Source of the DNA: Voacanga thouarsii
Taxonomy: Eukaryota > Streptophyta > Magnoliopsida > Gentianales > Apocynaceae
Length of the DNA: 64,000 nucleotides
Assembly: GCA_026120185.1 (NCBI GenBank)
Contig: JANUWF010000008.1
Coordinates: 4,836,001 to 4,900,000, forward strand
Reading direction: 5' to 3'
The notes beneath the pieces are model-generated. The model saw nothing but the letters and a program-made list of their open reading frames with translations, did no database searches and was not told where the DNA came from. Position 1 is the first letter of the stretch. Every line of letters starts with the position of its first letter. This document shows positions 1-12,607 of the stretch, piece by piece. The position numbers and the translations under genes were made by a program.

Positions 1-902
1 GTAAGGATACTATCAAGTAAGGATAAAAGAGGAGGATATTCCCAAGATGGCCTTCAACACAAGATATGGTCACTACAAGTTTGTGGTGATGCCTTTTAGG
101 GTGACAAATGCACCAGCAGTATTTATTGATTTGATGCATCGAGTTTTCTAACTTAACCTGGACAAGTTCGTGGTGGTATTCATCGATGATATACTCATAT
201 ACTCTAAGAGTCCTGAGGATCATGCAGAACATTTGAAATTGGTATTAGAAAAACTAAGAGAGTACAAGCTTTATGCCAAATTTAGCAAGTGCGAGTTTTG
301 GCAGGATAGTGTGTCATTTCTTGGCCATGTGGTAACCAATGATGGAATCAAGGTGGACCTAGCAAAAGTTGAAGCAGTTTCAAATTGGAAGCAACCAGAG
401 AACATCACGGAGATTCAAAACTTCTTGGGATTGGCCAGCTATTATAGGAGGTTTATTAAAGGGTTCTCAACGCTAGCATCATCTATGGCCCGGCTGCTAA
501 GGAAAGACGTACCCTTTATCTGGAATGAGAAATATGAAAAGTGTTTCCAAGAGCTGAAGCGGAGGTAATGACAGTGCTCGTGTTGAGTTTTCCAGAGAGA
601 GATAAGCCTTACGCACTGTTTACTGATGCTTCAAAGGAAGGTTTGGGAGAAGTATTGATACAGGATAGGAAGGTAATCGCCTATGCTTCTCGAAAGTTGA
701 AGCCTCATGAAGTCAATTACCCCACGCATGATTTGGAGCTGGCTGCTATTGTATTTGCTTTAAAAAAAATGGCAGCATTACTTGTATGGAGCTGAGTATG
801 AAGTGTTTACTGATCACAAGAGCCTGAAGTACATCTTCACCAAGAAGGACTTAAATTTGAGGCAGCGGAGATAGATGGAATTTTTGGAAGAGCATCATTG
901 CC
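1..902 (+). pseudogene. pol: Ty3/gypsy reverse transcriptase and RNase H fragment (element D)
   Basis: Encodes the C-terminal half of the reverse transcriptase, which copies element RNA into DNA, followed by the RNase H that removes the RNA strand. The RT catalytic box reads FIDD at 179-190, a normal variant of YxDD, followed by ILIYS. The tract [10 protein letters not shown] then SFLGHVV is typical of gypsy RT thumb sequences. RNase H is recognisable from [10 protein letters not shown] and [11 protein letters not shown]. The frame is broken by a stop near 150 (before LNLDKF), a frameshift near 560 and a further one near 770. The coding sequence is interrupted after the codons for HHCP by the LTR insertion at 908 and resumes at about 3989 as INYHPEKANV. 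N-terminal RT, protease and gag are outside the window. Confidence 0.9.
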
Positions 903-907
903 CTAAC

Positions 908-3900
908 TGTTAGGGATATGCTCTAGAGTCAATTTGTACTTATACTATTGTAGTTATGTTTTATATAATAATATGAGGTTTTCCTTTTCATGAATAGTGC
1001 ATTTTGTTTTGTGATCATCAAGTACGTGACTTGATAGTAAAATCCAACAATGAATACAATAACTATTCTAAAACTATTTATGATCGATTATTATTGTTAG
1101 AACAATAATAAATTAAGATTTGTTTGGTTGTGACTTGATTACTTTGTTTTACTGGTCATGGATATTTGTGATATCAAGTCAAAACATAAATAAATGTTAG
1201 AGAATATTGTATTGGACATGACCCACTGTGAGAGTACTTCATGGAACATGTCATAAGTACTTTCTAGCCATAATGATATTAAAAGTCCTTCGACCTAAAT
1301 TCATCATAATTTCCTACTTGATAAATTCTATATTTTGACGTTGTCTAAAATTGTCTTTAACCAGATAATAAATTAAACTACTATTGGATATAGAATAAAT
1401 CAAGGAGAGGAATATGATTGATAGTGAAGGAATTTGTCCCTCTCAATTATAGGAGAGATGTCCATGGGCCCCTTGATAAGTTAGACTATTAAAATACATG
1501 GTCGTGCTCAAATATATCAATCTAAGATATTGATATCATTTGTTTGAATAGTCTACTATGAAATCAAGAAATAATTGATTAAGCTTAATAAGAATGACAT
1601 GCTCCGTGCCTTATGCTTAATCTGGATATCGTGTGACAAAAGGACTAAATATAATATTGTGGTTTGGTTCAAAGAGATCACTGATCTTCATTTAACCTGG
1701 ATGGTTATAATGTTTTGCTAGAAACCGCTAATAACTTATGGGCCATTTTAATATGATTTAAGCACACTGTCAGTGTTAAATGAACCTATAGGGTCACACA
1801 ATAAGCAAATTTGTTAGGTTATTTTTCTGGTAATCAAATTTGATTGATGCGTATTTATTTGAGTATAAAAATCATATAAAACTAAGCACATTTCCAATCA
1901 AGTTTAAATTAAAACGTTAAACCTAAATTACACATATGAGCAATCGTACTCATCATTAACATAGCATAGGGTTCAAAGGAGTGTCGATCCTCCAGAAACA
2001 AGTATGCATTAATCACTTTTCTTTCATTGTTTAACCAACTCAATAAAGTTAAAAACAAATAAAAATAAATATAATATAATATAATATAATATATACATGT
2101 CAAGGATGGAGAATTATGCAACTTAAACCATTATTTTGACAAACATAATCTTAAAGTACCTAACCATTATCATAACTAATTATTCTCTTGGTATCATGAA
2201 GGATTAAGATAGATTCACTTCTTTTTCAATCCATGAAATCACTATCTTCAAGACAAATTAGCATTACTTGGTCTCGTCTCAACTAATTCATCCAAAAGAT
2301 GCATTAAACACAATCATTGATTAAATTCCCTTGGTCTCGGCGAATTTAAAACATGAGTCTAACCAATGAATCCTTGGTCTCGGCAAACATCAATTAACCT
2401 TTAATTACTCAGTCCTCATCAATTAACCCCCTTGGTCTCGACGAGTTAATAGACAACAACTATGAAATCAATAAATTGAAACCACCATCAACTCCTTTGG
2501 TCTTAGCGAGTTAATAGAAAGAACCAATCAATTAATCTCGTAATAAGTACAAGCAATTAAATACAAAAAAAAATAATCAATTAATCAAAAGATCAAAGTA
2601 ACACTAAACATCATAAATACCTAAAACAATGTCAAATTACAATAAAATAATTAACACATCATTGTTCAAGAAAAAGAAAACAAAGTAAAAGAAAGCACTC
2701 ATAGACAAGCCTCATTCTTCTTCCTTTGAAGACCTTCTTGCACAACCTTTCTTGATTTGATGGAATTCCTCCTTGATTTGAGTGATTTTCTATGATGATC
2801 TATGAATTCCCCCATTTTCTCTTGTGTTTTCCATTTATTTATAGGCTTAGGAAGTGCCTAAACTCGTTGGTGCAAGGTTCTTGGCCGAGTAGAAGTAGAA
2901 AGATACTAAAATTTTTTAGATTACCAAAAACCGCATAGAAAAATCAAGGCACCGCATTATCCTCAGGGCACAGCTGGCGGTGCCTTGGTTGTTGGAGCCG
3001 TCGCCGATTGTGTTTTGTTTTTTTAGTCATTCATCGATTTTTTCTTGATTTCCACACAACATTTCCCAGAGTACAGTCGGCACCGCCTTAGCTGCTAGAG
3101 CTGGCGCCGATTTGGTTCTGTTCCGGTCCTGTTTCAATAATTTTTTGTTGCCTTGGAGTGCGTACCAACAGTGTGTGGCCGGCGCGGTTCCTCTGCCCTG
3201 GCCAGTGCTGCCTATGTTTTGTTTTGCGACGTTTTTTCCTTATTTTACCCCTAAAATTTGAAATAATGAAGAAAATACCTTTCCAAGGGTAAAATCTCAA
3301 ATATGAAGGAATATGACTAGTTATTAAACAGAGTGTATCACAAAATAACCTCAAATAACTAAGAAAAATATGGCTAATTTAGGCCCTATCATCGATGAAT
3401 CTGGAAATATGTCTAAGTTAATCAAACTTAGAAAATCAACCATATATAATGAATCTGGAAATATGTCCACATTCGATGTATCTGGATGATGTCCAGATTA
3501 TAAGAATCTGGCTCGGTAAATTAATTAGTTAAATTACCAAGATAATGGCAGAATCTTATCATATCAGTTTTAATTTAATTTGAATTTAAATTAAAATATA
3601 ATAAGATATTATCAGAGTTGGACTCTAAGAGGTTCACGGGTTTTTAAGAAAACTCTAGCCGTCTTCTCAAGAGCCCTGTTCTATTGAGAATATTCGTGCC
3701 TCCATTCACCAGAAAAAAAAAAAAAAAAAAACCTCTCAAACCCTAGGCGCTAGCACTCTCCGGGTAATGAGTCAGTTCGTCGTGTGTATTCGACTGAGGA
3801 CGTTTGCACACTGCAGTGTCTGGTGATCGTTCGGGTTGCATATACGACAGCACAATCAAAATCAAAGGATCTTGATTACGCCGAATAGAGGTAATTCTGT

Positions 3901-3988
3901 AAATCTTAAATCTTCTTAATCATTTACTTAGGTCCTCGAAAGGGATTCGTGAATGTTTTTCGCGTTTAGGAGTCCACGAATCCTAACA
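908..3988. mobile_element. Solo LTR, copia-type (TGTTAGG...CCTAACA), inserted in element D pol
   Basis: Begins TGTTAGGGATATGCTCTAGAG-like and ends with CCTAACA, giving 7-bp inverted termini with TG..CA ends. It is flanked by ctaac (903-907) and ctatc (3989-3993), a 5-bp target-site duplication with one mismatch. Removing it together with one TSD copy rejoins the element D reading frame across RNase H and integrase. Without the nested LTR at 1845-3391 it is about 1.53 kb. The terminus resembles plant copia LTRs of the Angela type, which is an inference from the end sequence only. No internal region or second LTR is present, so this is a solo LTR. Confidence 0.8.
1845..3391 (-). mobile_element. 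Solo LTR of the TGATAGGG family, nested in the copia-type LTR
   Basis: A diverged copy of the LTR found at 9530-10956 and 14151-15577, in the same orientation (element sense on the minus strand). It opens TGATGCGTATTT and closes with GGCCCTATCA. Flanks are ttgat (1840-1844) and tcgat (3392-3396), a TSD with one mismatch. A TATA box lies at 2835-2844 (CTATAAATAA on the minus strand). GC-rich GGTGCC/GGCGCC boxes lie at about 2960-3190. It carries no coding sequence. Confidence 0.8.
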
Positions 3989-5223
3989 CTATCAACTACC
4001 ACCCTGAAAAGGCTAACGTTACTGCTAATGCCCTGAGCCGTAAAGTCAAAATGGCTAGGCTGAGAGTGCAGGAGATTGAAGCGGTCCAAGACGTGCTGGA
4101 TAGAAGAATGGAAGTGCAAGATGAGAGGATTATTGTTAGCAATATGAGAATGATACCGAATCTAAAGCGGGAAATCATCGAAGCTCAGCAAAGTAATGCA
4201 GAATTTCAACTTTTCAAGAACAAAGAGCTTAAACGGCAAGGTGGTGATTTTCAACAGGACGAAGCGGGAGTTTTGTATTTTCGAGATCGTCTGTGTGTAC
4301 CCGATGAGCACCAATTGAAGGGCAGAATTTTGGAAGAAGCATATAAAAGAAAATAACTATTCATCCGGGAGAGGTAAATATGTATCAAGACCTAAAAAGG
4401 GCTTATTGGTGGCCCATAATGAAGAGAAATGTGGTTAAGTATGTCTCGACGTGTCTGACCTATCAGAAAATCAAGGCAGAACACAAAAAGTCGGTGGGAT
4501 TGTTGCAACCGTTACCAATACCTGAATGGAAATGGGAAGAGGTGACCATGGACTTCGTTATCGGACTCCTTATGGCAAGGACCCAAAAGGACGCTATATG
4601 GGTAGTAGTAGATAGATTGACCAAGTCAGTGCATTTTATACCGGTAAACGTAAGGGATTCAATAGAGAAGTTAGCTCAAATCTATGTGCGAGAAATAGTC
4701 AGATTGCATGGAGTGCCTTCGAGTATTGTGTCCGACCGAGACCCGAGATTTACATCCCAATTTTGGGGTAAGTTTTAAGAATCAATGGGTTGTAGTCTAA
4801 AGTTCAGTACCATGACACATTCACAAACCGATGGCCCCATATAAAGCATTGTATAGACGTAAGTGTCAAGTATCTCTATATTGGAGTTGGTCAGAGGACG
4901 GCCACATAAGCAAGTCTGAAGAAATCTGCGTTCAAGAAATGTTGGATAAAGTCAAGCTGATCCGAGAAAGGTTGAAAGCGGCCCAGAGTCGACAAAAGAG
5001 TTATGTGAACAATAGGCGAAGAGAGTTGGAATTTCAAGTAGGGGACGGTGTGTTCTTGAGGTTGACACCAAATAGAGGAATTCTAAAGCATTCGAAAGGT
5101 GGGAAGCTGAAGCCGAGGTATTTGGGACCATTTTTTATAAAAGAAAGAATTAGACCGATAGTGTATCGACTAGATTTCCCGGATAGGTTGATGGGAATAC
5201 ACGATGTGTTTCATGTGTCTTAG
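3989..5223 (+). pseudogene. pol: Ty3/gypsy integrase remnant (element D)
   Basis: Continues RNase H (INYHPEKANVTANALSRK, about 3991-4050) into integrase, the enzyme that inserts element DNA into the chromosome. Visible in order: the connection and zinc-binding region with DLKRAYWWP and ST-CLTYQK (the second cysteine of the usual C..C pair is Y), then the catalytic core with VTMDFVIGL (first Asp) and [14 protein letters not shown] (second Asp). The usual stretch after TDG that contains the catalytic Glu is absent: at about 4830 the sequence jumps from SQTDG to YKALYRRK, a deletion of roughly 150 bp compared with the family. The C-terminal GPY/F-type module (KLKPRYLGPFFI) and IHDVFHVS are present. 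A stop and frameshift near 4355 and the missing Glu make it inactive. Confidence 0.88.
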
Positions 5224-5452
5224 TTGAAGAAGTACAATGCCAACCCTGGACATTTTTTGAATGATGAGTCGCTCGTATTGTAACCCGACTTGAGCTATGT
5301 GGAGAAACCCATGAAAATTCTGGACTGAAGTATCAAGATTCACTGGAATAAGTAGATTCCTATGGTGACGGTACAGTGAGAGCATCATGGCACACAAGAT
5401 GCCATATGGGAAATAGAAGAGTGGGTAAAGTGCAAGAATCCTGACCTAAAAT
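5224..5452 (+). pseudogene. pol: Chromodomain-like integrase tail (element D)
   Basis: Downstream of the stop at 5221 the same frame family continues with LKKYNANPGHF, SYVEKPMKILD and AIWEIEEWVK. This pattern (YVEKP..ILD ... WE.EE) is the C-terminal chromodomain-type module of Del/Tekay chromoviral integrases, thought to guide insertion to particular chromatin. It contains several in-frame stops and is not translatable as one piece. Confidence 0.7.
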
Positions 5453-5486
5453 AAAGATATGCTTGAATTTTGAGATAAAATTCTTC

Positions 5487-5500
5487 TAAGGAGGGGAAGA
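5487..5500 (+). other. Polypurine tract of element D
   Basis: The purine run AAGGAGGGGAAGA lies directly before the LTR start TGTGAAACCCC at 5501. Position and composition fit the plus-strand DNA priming site of LTR retrotransposons. Confidence 0.85.
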
Positions 5501-7397
5501 TGTGAAACCCCACCTAAAGACAACTTTAGAGTAAGGGGGATGGGATGCATATCATATCATCGTGCATAAAAATATACTTTTTGAATGATTTTGTGTGCCT
5601 TAGAATTGTGGTTTATAGGTTAGATGGTTTATTTATATTTGTTGGGTAAAAATGGTAGAAAGGTAATTTTGCTTGAGGTTAAAATAGGAAGATAGCTTGA
5701 GGTTTAGATAAGAAGAATATTTGGGTGAGAAAATAAGAACAAGAGTTGTTGTGGTTAGAGCTTTGTGATAAATCTCTAAGCCATGAATTCAAATCTCATC
5801 AATTAAGTTTTATTCATGATTATCTTAACTATGCTTGAATTTTCAATTTTCTTACACTTCTTAAAGATAGGAATGTTGTCTTAAGGGAGACATGAAGATA
5901 ATGTCTTGATCATGTGATCACATCCTAAAAAGAATTCTAGAGGAGTTCTTGTCCCCTTTAATTTTTCTAGCCTTGTTCTAACCTCTTTGAAATTTTAACT
6001 ATCCTTAATTCATTAATCCATTTTTTCCCCAAAAATCTATGATAAACCCCTCATATTGAAATTTGAAAATCAGCTCTTGAGGGATAGGGAATGGCTGAAA
6101 ATAGGGAGGAGAGTTAGAAAGGGATTCCAAGGAAAAGAAATCACCATAGCTATACCTTCAAATTCCATATTCATCTTGTTCATGTTTTGTTAAAGGAAAA
6201 TCTGGGAAATTTTCCAGAATTTTTGCAAGGTTGTTTTTGAAAGTTTCAGCCAACTCTCTAAGCCAATCACTGCCAGGAAAATGGTCATTTCATGTAAGGT
6301 TGAAGGATGGAAATTTAGTGAATTTTCGGACTGCACAACCTGTCCAAAACCAGAATTTTTCTTCAGCAATTTCGCTGCATTGAAGCTAGAATTTGAAGCC
6401 ACCTTTAGGTCATAAGAACAGCTGGAACTTCCTATATTTTTGTTCAAGAGGAAGGCTGGAAAATCACCATTAAAAGACCTTCAAACACCCTCAAGAACCA
6501 GCTACAAATTGGACCAAAGAAAGCAGAAAATTCTGCACCAAAATCATCTCCATTCCAAGTGCTCTTGAAGCATTAAAAACCAGAAACTTTCCAGCTTGTT
6601 TTCTCAAGGTAAAGGCCGACATTCTTCACTCAAAAACCTCTGCAATTTGGACCTTGTTCAGCCATGGACTGAACCCCTTGGCCTCCACACTAACTTTGAA
6701 TGTTTAGACTCCATGATTACATCTCAAAAAGCTCCTAAGATTACTCTATCCAAAACTTATTTGAACTTCAAACTAAATTCCAGATTTTTGCTCCATTAAA
6801 ACACTCTTGTAGCAAGTGATCAAACCAGAAATTCTCGGCCAGTATAGACCAATTTTCAGCCAGCCTTATGAACTGAACAACCCTTCATTCTTTGCATAAA
6901 GCCTAGCTAGTTCAGCCTTACACTATTGAAGAGCAAGAGAACTTCCATGAACAACCTCCATTAACTAATCCTTTACCTCAAACAACTCCTCATTTTCCTT
7001 CATTTGAATTTCAAAAAAACTGGAAACTTCTCTCTCATTCTTGATAACTAAAACTCCAATATACACTACCCCATTTGGCCAACAACAATTCCAACAATTC
7101 TCATAGCCATTATCTCTCAAACTCTCTCAAAAACACCAAGAACACACACTCCTCGTCTTCAAGCCTAAACCTATCCTAAACACCTCCAATCCCTCCCAAA
7201 CACTCTAGATCATCCATTTACAACCTATAGTCTTTATTTCTAGCCTTTATAACACTAAATCACGCAAAATAGAATTTTCAAACGGATCAAAACCAATGTT
7301 TTTGTTGAAGGTTCCAAGAACACAAAAAGGTAAAACAAGAACACCCTCCTTGTTCTTTCTCTTCTACTCAACTTCTAATATTTCTTTCTAATGCCAT

Positions 7398-7536
<139 letters not shown>

Positions 7537-8039
7537 CTGAAATGGTAATGATCAACCATGGCTATTTTTTCGGACCACTAAAGGCTCTCAAACTTGTGTG
7601 AATCTTCCATAGTTAGGGAAACCTTCATCAACCGATCATCTATCAAGTATTTTTTCTTGAATTTTCCTTGTTAATTTCTGGATTCATGACTCTTAGATGT
7701 TGATAGGATGATTGAATAAAATGGGGGTTGAGTATATGTATGTGGATGAAGGGGATGGAGTTAGGACATGAGAGTTGAAATATATGCTCACCATGGTTAA
7801 TGAGATTTAGGGATGTTTTGATGCATGATAGATATTATGACACCAATGGTGATTAGGCTTTTATGTTCTTATTTTTCAATAAGGTCATAAATGATGATTA
7901 TGCCTAGTAGGAGATTGGCCATATGTTAGTATATGTTGATTCAAGTATATGTTCATGAATGGACTAGCATATTATTTATTATTCAGGAATATGTTCATAG
8001 ATCTTTTCTAACAATAGAAAATTATGGGAAAAACTAGTT

Positions 8040-8640
8040 TCTATTAATTCTAGAATTATTTTGCTAACATTATTGTTATTAATTTAATTAGAATTATCAT
8101 TTGGTTTAGGCTATAAAATCTGGAAAAAAAAAACATCACGTAAGCGAAAAAGAATATTATTTTAAAATATCATTATATTAATAGTCAAATAAATAAAATC
8201 TTTTATTAAAAAATAAAAAAATAAAAAAATATTAGAATTAATTAATATCAAATGGCCTTGTAGACCATATTAATTAGCTTTACTAAAACTTTTACCTATA
8301 CCAATAAATATTATTTATATTAAAATTTATTTATTATTTTTAATTAGAAATTAAGTATAATTCATTTATTATTAATTTTATTGGTTATTTACTATCTATT
8401 AATTAATAATTAAAAATTAAAGTGTAATTTATTATTTATAATAATAATACTATCTAAATATTACTATTTACCAATATTATTTAGGACTTTGTATTATCCA
8501 ATATTTAACACTAGTTTATTTATTAGCAATAATACTCATAATTTATTATTTGAACCTATAACTCATTATTATTTATTTTATAACCCCTAGTTATTTTAAC
8601 TTATCAAGTTAGATTTATTTTATAAAATACTTTATCGACT
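8040..8640. other. AT-rich block of the Del-type LTR
   Basis: About 600 bp rich in TTATT/AATTA words, with no coding potential. The same block occurs at about 28080-28640 and 43300-43990, so it is part of the LTR and not unique sequence. Confidence 0.7.
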
Positions 8641-9146
8641 AGTATTAAAGCCTAAGACATTATGGTCATGATTAGTTGTGGTTGTGACTAGTTGAACAAG
8701 AAATTATTTATGTAAGGTAGATATGGTCCGAATGTTTTCTTATGCCTTGTTTTTACCCCAAGCGGGGTTAGGTTGACCTTGGAAAACTTTTGAATCCAAG
8801 AAGAGTAAAAGATCAAGTAAGTTCTTGTACGGAATCATTTGAAGACCGAAGTTAATGTGGCAAGCCAAACTTAATGTATATGAGCATTTGTTCTATAAAG
8901 GCAATTAAGGACAATTTTGCTTCTTATTTCAGTCAAGCAAACCATTTGAAATTAAACAAGAAATTTTATACACAAACGCTAAACTTTTTCTAAAAACCCA
9001 ACTTTGGAAAGAATTTTAGAAACCTTAATTGCTATTTTCAAGTAAATCATTATATGATCGTTTTTCTCCCAAGTGGGACAAACAACATTGAGTATTCAGA
9101 AATGGTAGACTATTAGGACTAGTCTTTGAAGGGTTAGGGTAAGTCT

Positions 9147-9169
9147 CTCAGTAGGTGGCCACCTCTGAG
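9147..9169. promoter_or_regulatory. Conserved near-palindrome in the Del-type LTR
   Basis: Arms CTCAG and CTGAG flank the perfect 12-bp palindrome AGGTGGCCACCT, with one extra T on the left. The same core is at 20955-20966, 29002-29013 and 44509-44520, and a shortened form at 24518-24527. Function unknown; a protein-binding site or a transcript hairpin are both possible. Confidence 0.6.
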
Positions 9170-9529
9170 GGGTGAGTCCTTCCCGGATAGGATGGCAGTC
9201 CTGTAGGTTATACCGGTCCGAGCTAGCAAATTCAGTTAAGTGGACTGTGTGTTTCTGGAGTGGACAACCGGTAAGTTTGGGTGTAGAGACAAAGAGGTAT
9301 CTTACCCAGTAGGCCGTACACCTACCCTATGTCAATATGCTCAACATGTGGCATTTTGATCGTTATATTGTCATGGTGTGCAAAGTCTGGTGCCATAGCT
9401 ATCTCTTTTGGGTGGTGGTATTTATTGTGCACATGTATGTTTTGGAAAGCAAAACACCACTCTTCATTTATAACATTTATTTAATACTTGCCAGCACTTT
9501 CTTTTATGAAACATTTACAACTTGCATAC

Positions 9530-10956
9530 TGATGTGTCCAGACTTGGATATAAAAATCATACAAAAACTAAGCACATTCCCAATCAATTTTAAATTAAAA
9601 CGTTAAACCCAAATCACACATATAAGCAAGCGTACTCATTATTAACTGAGCATAGGGTTCAAACGAATGTCGATCCTCAAGGAACAAGTAGACATTAATT
9701 ACCTTTCTTTCATTGTTTAACCGACTCGATAAAATAAAATCGAAATAAAATAAAATAAAATAAAATAAAAACCAAAATATATACATGTCAAGGATGTAAA
9801 TTTATGTAATTCAAACCATTGATTAGACAACCATGATCTTAAAGTACCTAACTTCTATCATAACTAATTATTCTCTTGGCATCATGAAGAATTAAAATAG
9901 ACTCACTTCTTTCTCAATCCATGAATCCCTATCTTCAAGGTAACTTAGTATCACATACTCTGTCTCAACCAGTCTTACCAAAAAGATACATTAAACACAA
10001 TTCTTTGATTAAGTCCTATTCTCAGGCAAACTTAACCTATGAAATTAACCAATTGAATCCATATTCTGGCAGACATCAATTAACCTTTAATTACTCAGTT
10101 CTTGCAATTAACCCCATTTTAAGGCAAGTTAAAAGGCAACAAATATGAAATCAATCAATTTAAACCATTAACCCTATTCTCAAGCAAGTTAACGGCACAA
10201 TCAATTCATCTCCCAATCAACCCAAGTAATTAAATACCAAGAATAACAATTAGTTAATCAAAAGATCAAATAACTCGAAATACCATGAACATCTAAACTA
10301 ATGTCAAATTACAATAAAACAATTAAAACATCATTGTCAAGAAAAAAAAAACAAAGTAAAAGAAAGCACGCATAGACAAGCCTTCTTCTTCCTTTGAAGA
10401 CCTTCTTGTACAACCCTCCTTGAATTAAAGAATTCCTCCTTGGATTGAGTAATTTTCTATAATGAATAATAAATTCCCCCCTTTTTCCCTTGTACTTTTC
10501 ATCTATTTATAGTCTTAAGAAGTACCTAAACTCGTAGGTACAAAGTTCTTGGCCGAGTAGAAGTTGGAAGATACTAAAACTCCTCAGGTTTCAAAAAACG
10601 CGTAGAAAAATCGCAGCACCGCCTCAAGGACAGAACACAGCCGGCACCGCCTTGGTCCTTCGGAGCCGACGCCGCCTGTGTTCTGCTTCTCCACTTGTTC
10701 ATAGATTTTTCTCCAAATTTTGCGCATAAGTTCCAGAATTTAGTTGGCGCCGATTCCAGCCTTACAGCCAGCGCCGCCTCTGCTCTGTTTCGCGATGGCT
10801 TTGCTTCGTTTTAGCCAAAAATTTGAAATTATGAACAAAATACCTTTCCAAGGGTAAAATCTCAAATATTAAATATTATGACTAGTTATTACACAAAATG
10901 TATTATAAAAGAGCCTCAAATAACTAGGCAAAGTATAACTAATTTAGCCCCTATCA
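9530..10956 (-). repeat. 3' LTR of the non-autonomous element
   Basis: On the minus strand it starts TGATAGGGGCTAAATTAG and ends GGACACATCA. A TATA box CTATAAATAG is at 10503-10512 (minus). GC-rich boxes lie upstream of it at about 10615-10795 (for example GCCGGCACCGCC). A short pentanucleotide run (AAAAT)n is at about 9733-9770. A simple ORF near 9921-10148 on the plus strand recurs in the other LTR but runs against element sense, so I do not treat it as a gene. Confidence 0.9.
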
Positions 10957-10997
10957 TACTCCCCCACACTTAGCTCTTTGCTTGTCCTCAAGCAAAG
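10957..10997 (-). other. Polypurine tract and adjoining stem-loop (non-autonomous element)
   Basis: On the minus strand TAAGTGTGGGGGAGTA directly precedes the LTR start TGATAGGG, as expected for a PPT. Immediately upstream, 10976-10997 forms a perfect inverted repeat with 9-bp arms (CTTTGCTTG and CAAGCAAAG) around the loop AGGA. Confidence 0.85.
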
Positions 10998-12380
10998 TAT
11001 CAAGAACAAGTAGGAAAAACACAAGGTTTCAATCACGTCACTCAATCAATTCCAAAACCATATCTTCAATGCTTTCTTCATTCATGAACATAAAACATAT
11101 GATACTAAATCTTTCACAACCAATGCAAGACTTGTGTAGTGATAAAGGACTTAGTAGGACCATCTCAATACTTCACAATATTCTCAAACCATTGGAAAGA
11201 AGTCAGTTCAAAAAGAATATGCATTCCATATACTTACTTTTCATACACTCTCTCCACTAATCCGAGACATATCATGATTCTTCTTAGATCAGGTAGGACT
11301 TTTAAGCTTGTAATGTAAGGCTAAAGGCTTGTAATGTGGCTTAGCAAACGAAGGATATAGGAAAATCAAAAATCAAAGAAAAACTGAGAGTTAGCAAGAA
11401 AAGGGTAACCAAAATAAATCTATAATTTCCAACTCTTCTTGCTCTCCTATTCTAAGAATCAATCAAACCATAACCTTATATGACAAACCTTATGCACTTC
11501 AAGCAAATCCTACATTGTTCTCTTTTTCTTTCCATTCTTCTTGCCATTAACTCTTTTTCTCACAAGATCACTCAATTTTCCAGCAATGGTGTCAAGTGTT
11601 TTATATGAACTTAACTTTTACAGTTCAATCACCATCCCTTTTGTGATCTTTTTTTTTCTTTTTTTTCTTTCAATTCTCTTTTCTTTTACTCCTCTTTTGT
11701 TTTCACTGCTGCCGTTCTTTCTCATTTTTCAGCTCAAAAATTTTTTCTTTCTTCCTCAATTTTTTAAACTTCTTTCTTCCATTCTACTTCCTTTCTTTTC
11801 CCAGCTCCACTCGTAATTGATCCATGACTGAAAGTAATAAGTCATTATCTGTATCCCTGCATTCTTTCTCAACATACATATACTTTCATCCTTCAAGAGT
11901 ATAAAGATTTGGAAAATTATGCAAACTCTCAGCACAAACAATGGCCTACATATTGTGACGGGTTTTAATGAAAGAAATCAACAATTTAGGCTCAAAAATA
12001 GGCACTATGGATGTTATGAAAATATGTAGGCTTGAAAAGCTCAAACTATCCAAATAAGGCCTATTACCGTCATCCCTAAGTTAAATCATGATTGCCTTTC
12101 TTATTTCGCCTCAAGAGGTATTCAAGTAAGTTTTAGAATCCTCCATGAATTTTAGAGAAAAAAAAACAGGTTTAAGAACAATGAAAAGTATTTTATCAAG
12201 AACTATTTCATCCAGTGCGTGCAAAAAGTCATGCATAAGCCATAAATGATCTAGAACATATGCTCTATAATCCATCATAAAGACATGCATTAAAAATATA
12301 GCTTGAAATCTCTAAAAAATCAGAAATTTTGGCTCACAAGAATGAATGAGGAATAGAAGTAGAAGAGTTCTCAATCTAAC
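10998..12380 (-). other. 3' non-coding interior of the non-autonomous element
   Basis: About 1.4 kb without a recognisable gene. It is AT-rich, with a pyrimidine-rich stretch at about 11640-11815 (plus strand), which generates low-complexity ORFs in several frames. No similarity to gag or pol motifs was seen. Confidence 0.6.
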
Positions 12381-12420
12381 TACTCCCCCACACTTAAACT
12401 GGACATTGTCCTCAATGGCC
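12381..12420 (-). other. Internal polypurine-like box with stem-loop, copy 1
   Basis: On the minus strand: arm GGCCATTG, loop AGGA, arm CAATGTCC (one mismatch), then AGTTTAAGTGTGGGGGAGTA. This duplicates the arrangement at the true PPT (10957-10997) but lies about 1.4 kb inside the element. Confidence 0.75.
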
Positions 12421-12607
12421 AAATAAATAGAACAAAGAAATAGTGCCACGGGACCAAAAATAACGGGGAAAAGGGAAGAAAGAAAATACTTCCATACTTT
12501 GTGCTCAAAATAAAATTATTTCTCAATTTCAAAATATGTCAAAGTAGCTCAATGCTAAGAAAACACCAAGATAATTGATAAAAACTTAGACAAAATATAT
12601 CACCAAA

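Noticed and set aside
9921..10148. 75-aa ORF nearly identical to that at 14542-14769
   Set aside because: The two copies are the two LTRs of one element, so identity is expected. The ORF is antisense to the element and broken in the LTR at 1845 and in the one at 45614.
11541..11816. 91-aa ORF rich in Phe, Leu and Ser
   Set aside because: Translation of a pyrimidine-rich low-complexity stretch inside the non-autonomous element, on the strand opposite to element sense.
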